The notes beneath the pieces are model-generated. The model was not told the origin of the DNA and did no database searches. It saw only the letters and a program-made list of their open reading frames with translations. Below are positions 49,701 through 58,700 of a stretch of DNA of 64,000 bases, piece after piece. The stretch is taken from assembly GCF_021347895.1 (NCBI RefSeq), contig NC_067129.1, positions 33,393,690 through 33,457,689 of the forward strand, written 5' to 3'. Numbering within the stretch: position 1 is the stretch's first letter; every line of letters starts with the position of its first letter. The position numbers were made by a program, and so were the translations under genes. Source of the DNA: Acanthochromis polyacanthus. Taxonomy: Eukaryota > Chordata > Actinopteri > Pomacentridae.

Positions 49701-52700
49701 CACTACTCCTGTGTTCTTCATTGTGTTAGCTAATGGTGTTGAAAGGCTAACTGATGATTAGAAAACTCTTGTGCAATCATGTTAGCACATGAATAAAAGA
49801 GTGATTTTTCATGCAAAACATGAAACTGCCTGAGTGACCCTAAACCTTTGAACGGTAGGGTACGTACACCAAAACAGGATCGGTTCCTTAGGTTTGAATG
49901 TATCTGAATGTATAAAATCCAGCCACAACCATTACATACACACTAGCACTGTAAAATACAATAAATTGCTGTAACAAGCTTTTGTCAACTTGAGTAAATG
50001 TGTCTGTTTCACCACGACACACAGCAGAGATACATAGTGACACAATGACAACAGATAAAAGTGTAGAAAAGCAGCAAAACAACAGTAGAGACTCTTACAC
50101 TGAATCTAAATTAAACAAGTGTGCATAATTTGGTAAAAAACCATTAATAAAATACTTAGTTTTGGACTACATTTCCAGTTAGGTGAGGGAGGACAGTTTC
50201 AAAGGAAGGGACTCACATGCACGAACATTAACTAGCATGTTTTCTCTGCCAAACCAGTTACCAAAGCACAGAATAAATAACAAAGGGCTCCATTAGTCGT
50301 CTGTTTTTACATAAAAGATGATTGTTTCCTGCTCCATTAACGTTCAAGATCTTGTATATACAACTTTGAAGCTATACAATTTCAATTCAAGTGGTGTGCT
50401 TTGCCCTGCTGATGCCATACAACGCAAGAAGACCTTTTATTTAGTGCAGCACAAAATAATGGTTCTGTCTGCTTACAGCTTGCAAGATGCAATTTATGAC
50501 AAACACAGTATGTTGTCTGCTGCTGCGGAGGGTAGAATGTCAAATAAAGATGCCTGTACAATGTGAGTGTGTGTGTGTCTTAGACATGCCCGAGGCAGAC
50601 AATCTAAAAACTGCACAAATGCCAACTGTAAGAAGGCAATGCAAGAAAACAAGTGCAAACAAATAACAGTATCACTTACAAATATTGCAAAAAGGAATCA
50701 CAAAACATGTCTCCCTGGCTTTTACTGAGCTATCTGAACCTTCGCTGGCAGTAAAACAAGGGCAGCATGTGGAGGGAGCAGCTACAAAGCACAAGGCTGG
50801 CGCTCTCACTGGTGTTATTCGTGTGAATTACCATATTTGTCATATTTTACTTGCCAGCCTTACTTTTTGGAGATGTCCTCCAGCTCTGTCTGCTGCTCAT
50901 CCTCCTTTGTCAGCTGGGCGAGGCGGGTCAGGGATGCGTCTACTTCCTGGACGGTCAGGAGGCTCTTGGCGGCTGGAGGAAATGATTTACTGTCCTCGAA
51001 AAAGATCCTCACCGTCTCAGACACGTCGCCCTTAAAGCACAAACAAACAGACTGTATTTTACAGATGGAGTTTTGGACAGTTTGGTCCTCTGCCATCTCC
51101 AAGACACAATGTCAAGACACTATAATTGGCTCTGAGACAGACATTTTCAGTGAGACTGCTTTGGATAACTGTACATTTATTGAATGACGTATCTTCAAAC
51201 AGTCCTGTGATGGATTATGTTGTGTTTTTTTGCTATGACAACACAATTCTCACTTCTAATCCGCCCAATTTAAGTCTGTGTGAGAGGCCACTCGACTCAA
51301 AAATTATATTAAAATTGAAAGGATGCCGTTTTTTTATTCGAGATTCAGTCGCTGCTTGACCATAACTAGACTTTCAGAGATCCTCCCAAGTGTTGCAGGA
51401 GCACTAGAAGCAGTGTGTCGCTGCACAGGATTATAACTTGGAGACGTTTTTATCCAAAGCAACGTACATCTGAGAGCAGATACAAGCAAGGATCTCGGTC
51501 AGGGGAATACAACCTGGATAAGTGCCATAAGACAAGTTCAGATGTGTTAATAGGACCGTGGTGTCCACAGGCAGTGTGGGATGTAATAGGAATTTTTTTT
51601 TTTTCTTCAAGTGCACAGATGTTCAGTGAAGAACAGGGTTATTAATCTTTTCTTAAAGACTGAGAAGGACTGCAGATTGAACAAAGTTTGGTCATGATTC
51701 TTATTTATTCAAAATTCAATCGAAGAAGCTGCTTGACTATAACTAGATTTCCAGGGATCCTTTCAAGATTTGGAAGAGCATTTGGAGCAGTGCGTCGCTG
51801 GACAAAATTAGAATTTGATGGGGAAGGCAGGCAAATTTAAAATCAAGTACAGTTTTGCTTTTTCATAGTCAACATTTTGCATGACACCTCGCATGTGGTC
51901 TACTTTAGAATATTCACAAAGCATAAAATGCCATGCGTTACAATAAAAAGATGACTGACCTAAACAGGGGCTATCGTCCCCGACGCAGTGACCTGGGTTC
52001 AATTCCACCCAACAGCCCTTTACTGCAGGTCTCCCCTCCATTCTTCTCCCTACTAATCTATCTAATAAAGCCAACAAAAGGCCAAAAAAACAACTTTAAA
52101 AAAAAAAAAGTAAAACGATGACTGACCTGCTCCAGATCGCGCACCATGTCATCCTGGTTGCATTTGAATATGCGGCTGAAGAGTTTCACAATCTGCTTGT
52201 CGTTGAGGTTGTAGACACTTTTTACGACACCTGGCAGGAGCAGCTTCACGGTCAGGTAAAGATCCCCCTGGAACTTATCTAAGAAGAGAGAAGTTAACGA
52301 TGAATATGATGCTCTGAAACCTGTTGATATAATTAAACAAATAATAATCAAGAAAAGACACACCGACCTCCAACCGAGCCCTTCTTCAGGAACTTCTCAA
52401 TGACCTGTGTCTTCACATTGTAGCTGTTGTTTTCAGCCACCATAGCGCAGAGTTTGCGAAACTCTCTGAAGAGGCAGTCTTTGTGCTGAGGGTCACAGAG
52501 CCGAGTGGACAGAGCGCTGCCTTGGCTGCTTTTGGCCGAAGAGGAGGTAGAGGAGGATGAGGAGGATGAGGAGGATGAGGAAGATGGTCCAGGGCTGCTG
52601 GAGCTGCCAGCCTTTGCAGCTGACAGGAGAATCAAATGGAACAGCACATGAGGCCATAGTTTACTGAACTGTTTCAAAGGGTTAGTCTGGTTTCAGAGAA

Positions 52701-55700
52701 GTTTCATCCTTTGTACTTGAACGCAACTTCTCTTAACTTTCTTCGGAACTACAGTTTGGAATGGTTGTTTCCAAAATCTGTCATAACATTCATCTGGTGG
52801 AAGAGAGCCATAAGCTGAACGCCAGAGGGTCCAATCAGGTCCGTGGGACGACTTTGTAAAGTTTAAAAATTACAGAAATGACATTAACTGCAAATTGTAA
52901 ATTTGTAAAACTGTAAATTTATAATAATGTCTAGACCTTGACAAGTTGTTTTCATCATAAAGTAAAATACTATATTGCTCATTGTTCTTTTGTCGATTTG
53001 TGCCTTGTTTTTGTATTTTGCACTTTTTTTTTTGCCTTGTTTATTATCTGACTTTTATTGTTTTTCTCATGTTTTTGTCCTTTTATATTTCCTTTTTGTC
53101 TCGCTTGTGTTTTTTTGTCTGATTTGTCATTTTGACTTTTGCTTAATTTGTTGTTTTTTGCCTCGTTTTTGCTGCTTTGTGTCTTTTTTTTGTCTTGCTT
53201 GTGTCATCTGTCCACCTTTTGTTGCTTTGTGTCTCGTGTTTGTAATATTTTGCCTTGTTATTGTTGTTTTTGGTCATTCTGATCATAAAGTAAAATACTA
53301 TATCATTCAGTTCCAGATACCTGACTAAATGTTTTGTTCCTTTATAGATATTCTGTGATCTGTAGGTCGTAATGTGTAAATGATAAACTGAAGCATAATG
53401 TTTGTGAAGCTGAACTTATTTTTCTGAAGAAATTTCATGTTGTTCATGATGTTTTGTAAAAAGATAATTGCTGTAATGTGAGCATTTTCAGAAAGTACTT
53501 TTTTGCACCAAAACAAAGGAAAACATTGGAACTGTTGTAAACTATAGGTTATGCTGTGGTTTTACTGGTGCGGCCCACTTGAGGTCAAATTGGGCTGAAT
53601 GTGGCCCTTGACCTAAAATGAGTTTGACACCCCTGCTCTAGGATATCCAGATCGTCCATCATTTAACGTAACAATACTTGCAAATTTCTTATATTAGCCA
53701 CAGAAAAATAAGATTCTGTAGTGCAAATGTGTTTTTACATGTACTGTACTATAAAGTTGTGGCAGTAGAGAGAATTTTTTTGAAAAGGGTAAAAAAGAGA
53801 GAAAAGGCTTCAGAAACTTTACGACTGGATGGACAAATTTGTAAGAGCATATTTTTGGATAAAGGGGGTGTTTCTAGCGACATTTGTGGTGTTTTTGTAA
53901 ATTTTGTCCATCGAGCTTTGAGCTCATCCCCACATGTCACGTCGATACCTTGTGTGTCTCACTAATCTGTCGATAGCTGGACAGTCGTGTTGCGGTTTTA
54001 TCTCGTTAAAATTTAAGGAACTCGTGGTAGCACTTTACTCTGTCGTAGAGGAGTTTACCGTGCTGCAGATAGTTGAATTTTAGAAACTTGAGCTGAAGTC
54101 GTGCGAACATGAAGAGTTATCAAGCACCTGTTAAGCAAGAATTCAACCTTAAAAAGGTTCTCCATTGATTTTAGATAATGTTTTAACATCATATCGGTAG
54201 CTTGGGCTGCTGTGCTGAGCTGATTTAACTTTTAAAAGCTGAGATTGACGATCTGGAAATGATAGAAATCCTTAAAAGCCATTAAATTTTCATTCCAGTC
54301 CATCTTCGTCTTTTGAATAGGCCCCAAGTTCTGAGTCACTTTGAACCATTCCTGTCATTTTAGCAAACAGTTTTCAGTAATATGAACCAAATTTTTTGTA
54401 ATTTTGGCAAAGTTTTAAGTTATATAATATTTGAGTAATTTTATACAAGTTTTAGTCTTTTTGGAGATCCATGGAGGTTTTCTCAGTCTGCCATCAATAG
54501 GTTTCACTCTTTGCAGCAGAACTTTTCTCTCTTTATTCACAAGTTTTTGAGTCAATTTGTAAAATTTTTAGCAAAATTTTACATTATTCTTATTGCATAA
54601 GTTAGATACTCCATGACTTAGCAATTTAAAAAAGTATGTGCTCAGTGGGTAATGGAAATAAATATCCTAGCAATGCAATGACGTACTTGCACACAATAGC
54701 CTACTTGCAGAGGCACACCTTCAGGAGAGGCTGAAGGATTAATAATATTTGCACTCCTGTTGTTCAAGCTTCAAATCCCAGTTTATGCCAACCTTACACT
54801 GTCGCTAAAACTTTAAAAATAGTTTTGGTTGTTTACTGCTGCAGTCCAGATTGTGTGTTGACTTGTTTAAGTGGCTACTTGAACATGTGAAACAGGAACC
54901 TACTGGGTAACATATAAAAGGGATAAAGTAAAATCAAAAGGGAAGCAGCAACACCTCTGTCAGATCAGATTTTACATTCATATTATCCTCGCCTTCAGCC
55001 ACAGATGTGGACCTACAGGTGCAACAGGTTCTGTTCATGTTATGTGCAATGTTAATTTGACTTCAGCAAACTCTGCACCTTAGTTCATCAAGCAGCTCTA
55101 ATTCTTGCTGGTTTCTATCAGTCAAGCTTTGAGTTCAGTGCTCAGTCGAACATCAGCACTACTAATGTCTTCAACTGCCTTAATGCATTTTTAATGTATT
55201 CGTTTTAGTTATTTATGTTTCAATGCTGCCGAAATGGGAAAAAGTGCTTTGTTGTGGCAAAGTAAAGATCTGAACTAATGATTGGATGTAGACTTTGAAT
55301 CAATTTGTCTGCAGTTTGACAGAGTTCAACGGTGAAATGTGTGATTAAACATGCTCCCCTGATTCACTTCAATGAAATCACCTGCTCTTATATTGCAATA
55401 ACTGCACTGATTACTTTTGTTTGAGCAGCTTTTTGTATCATTTCCTCCGTTAAGATTTCTATAAATCAGGAATCATTTGACCCTGAATGTCCCGTCTTAC
55501 CGGTGAAGCCTGAAAACTTGCGTGGAGCGTTGACAGACGGGTCAGCAGGAGGAGCCATCAGCTGACCGGAGGTGTTCATCTTGGCCTGGACCTTCTTCTT
55601 TGGACTTGCATTAACTTTGGCCATCAGGTCTAGAAGGTAAAACAACAAATAAGGAAGCAGAACCAACAGGAAAACCCCTTAATCTGAGATGCTAGCTGTT

Positions 55701-58700
55701 AAGTCTTCAAAATACAAGTGAAAAAAAAACGGCTATAAAGGACCAATGTGTAAGATTTAGGCGTTTGTACTGGCAGAAATGAAATATAGCATTTACAATT
55801 AAGCTTTCATTGGTGTAAAGCGCCTGTACAAATCATTATGTTTACATAAAAATAGTAAGAGTCCACCAGGTTCCTACAGTAGCCCAGAATGGACAAACCA
55901 ATGGTTTCAGAGAGGGGTGATGAGGAAATTCAATCCCAAATCATGGGCCGAAGTCTAAGATGTTCAAAGGTGAAAGATCTTCAAAAAACCAACAGAAGTC
56001 AGCAGGATTTATATGTCCACAAAAAACCCAGGAGCATTTCTTAGCGGTGATTTATACTCAAGATACTGAGCTGTGCACCGTCTTTTATACTGTCAGAGTT
56101 GGTCATTTCTTCTAAATCTATTGGTCAGATCATGAAGTCAGGCTATCATATTTCACCATTAGCTCACACTCTACAGAGGAAATGAGCATTAGGCTATCAT
56201 TAGGTCATGTTTTTCAGAGAACATGCCCAGACATGTTCAAACTTTGTCCTAGTCTCCTCCTGTATGCTTATCCTTATCTTGAGACAGTTTTTATGGATAT
56301 TATACCATTATGTATTGCTAAGTTTCCTATATACCTCTTTAAAAATTTATACTGCCATAAGTTTACACTGTTACGTTTTGAGTACTCCATACATCATTTC
56401 TCTCTGTACACCAAAAATACATGTTTTACTTTGATCTTCCAGCTGTGTGTCTTCCACAGACACTCACACACATCATCAAAACATCAGTAATTACTAGAAC
56501 CTTCATTATTATGTAGTTCATACACGTCTTAACTCTATTCTTCAGTTTTAATAGCATTTGCCATAATTATATCATCTTAGATTTTAATATATTGCACCCA
56601 AAAAATATTACATTACTATTGACAGCCACTGTAGGTTATCCTAAATGCTTGGAAAAGACCAAGTACTCATTTTCGGATACCAAAATTAATATCCGGATAC
56701 CGCCGTAGCGAACGAATATTCGGATATTTGAGATATTCGGGTCCAGCCCTAGAACACAAATACACCTACATCAGTGTGCGCCAATGACGTCGGACCATCG
56801 GTCAAATCCGATTTGTGTACCAAAAGTCCGGTAAAACTTACTACATTACTGGTCTCATGTCCGGTGTAATTTTTTCCTGTAACCCCGAAGTTCCACATAA
56901 TGCGATCGCGCCGCGCCGCGCAACGGAACGAAGCGCCGCTGTCTTGCTCCGAAAGTCAAAGCACCAATGACGTACATATACGTCATTGCAAAGCACACAG
57001 CAAGCGCAGCGCAGCGGCGCGCCGTCCGGATGGTCCGGATGGGGAGGGCTGCTCCTCAGAGAGGCTCTCGTGTGAATAGCGATATCACGCGATAAAAACG
57101 CATGCTATAAACAGAAAATAAATAAACCACACCTCATTTCGCTTCTACAAGGTCGCTCTGCTTGACCCAGCCACATTGCTCTGTGATTTATAGTACGTCT
57201 AGCATGGTTGAGTACATGATTTATGTTTTGATCTCAAATGAGTGCTTTTCTTTATCCAATAGTTAATTTTGTATGGTTTATGCTATATAAAAACGGTAAT
57301 TTCTCTTCGCCCATGGCGTCGTGTTGTATCTGGGACATAATTAATAAAGTAGTAAATTTGTATAACAATTATTAAAATTAAATTATACATCAACTTTTGG
57401 TACATTTGTGCATAAAATATTCGGTCCAGTAAAAACTGTTTCGGTCCAGTAAAAAATTACTGTTTACTGGTCCACGGTCCAGTAATAAGTTGTGCCCATT
57501 CACGCAGACTGCTACATATACTTAGAGCATACTCTATATTCTTAAATGTCTAAATAAGCATCTATACATGATGTTACACGGTCATTTTTTTTGCCGTTTT
57601 GTTGTTCATTCATTTTCTTTTTAATCAGATTTTTAAATCAGAATTTGAAAGTACTTATTTTTCTTGAGGAAACCACATTTTTACTTATGTCTCAATAGGA
57701 AATAGTTGTTTTAAAATGAATAATTCAAAAGGTCGAAAAAATATCAATTAAGATCAACAACATTCATCTGATGTGAAAAAATCCAGTGAATACTGTGTAT
57801 GCTCTCATCGTAGATTAGGCCATCTAATTGCTTGTACTGGTTGAACAGATAATCAGACAGTGGATGCAGCAAAGCGAACATAAAAAACATTACTAATGGT
57901 AACCTCATTCAATATTTAGGATAAAACATTAATATTAATAGCAGAAGTACTTGTTTCAGACATACTGTAGTTTGTATGGCCCCTCTGAGTTCTTTTTATT
58001 TTGTATCTATCACTTATTAACTTCATCTACTAGCAGTAGTGAATTAATCAAAACCACACTGCAGTTTCTGCTCAGTTTCTTTGACTGCTGACTTCCTTAC
58101 ATATATGATAGAATATTGATGCCATAAATGGGTAAAATCTTCCTTTTTGTGTTCTGAATAGAAAGGTTAAAGTTTTCCAGTGTGTGTTAGAACCACGTAG
58201 AATCCACAATAAAATATATACAGACAAAAGACGACAAGAGCGACAATTTTATTAGATAAGTGTTTTAAATATACTAATATTTGAGTGTGTTTCTGTACCT
58301 GAAACATGTTTATTGATGAGCTCCTTGTCTTCATCCTGCAGCTCCTCCCAGCCCTCCAGATCCGTGATGTCCTCGATCTTCTTCGTGGTGGCTCTTGCCC
58401 TTTCCAGCTTCTCAAATATGCACTTCACATGGTACCACTCTTTCATCTCCCCAGCAGACTCACTGAAAGGGTTTGGCACAATCTTGCCTATGCGCACTAT
58501 GCCCTTCTGGATTTTGTCCTTGCATTTCTTACATCCTGCAGTACCGCGTTTGGCATATTCCACGAGGAACCTCTGTTCTGCCATATCTGGCTGTGTACAG
58601 AAACACTGGTGCAGGGAAATCCAGGGAGGAGAGCTTTGGAGGAGACTGTGTTTATGGGATACCGAGGAAAAATCACGGGTTTTCCCAGAAAAATTTTGCG

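Noticed and set aside
51955..52020. Possible tRNA gene
   Set aside because: A B-box-like sequence is present, but I could not fold a cloverleaf or find an A box; the A-rich tail and pyrimidine body fit a SINE.
53678..53965. 95-codon + strand frame in LIG3 intron 2
   Set aside because: AT-rich, no domain and no splice context.
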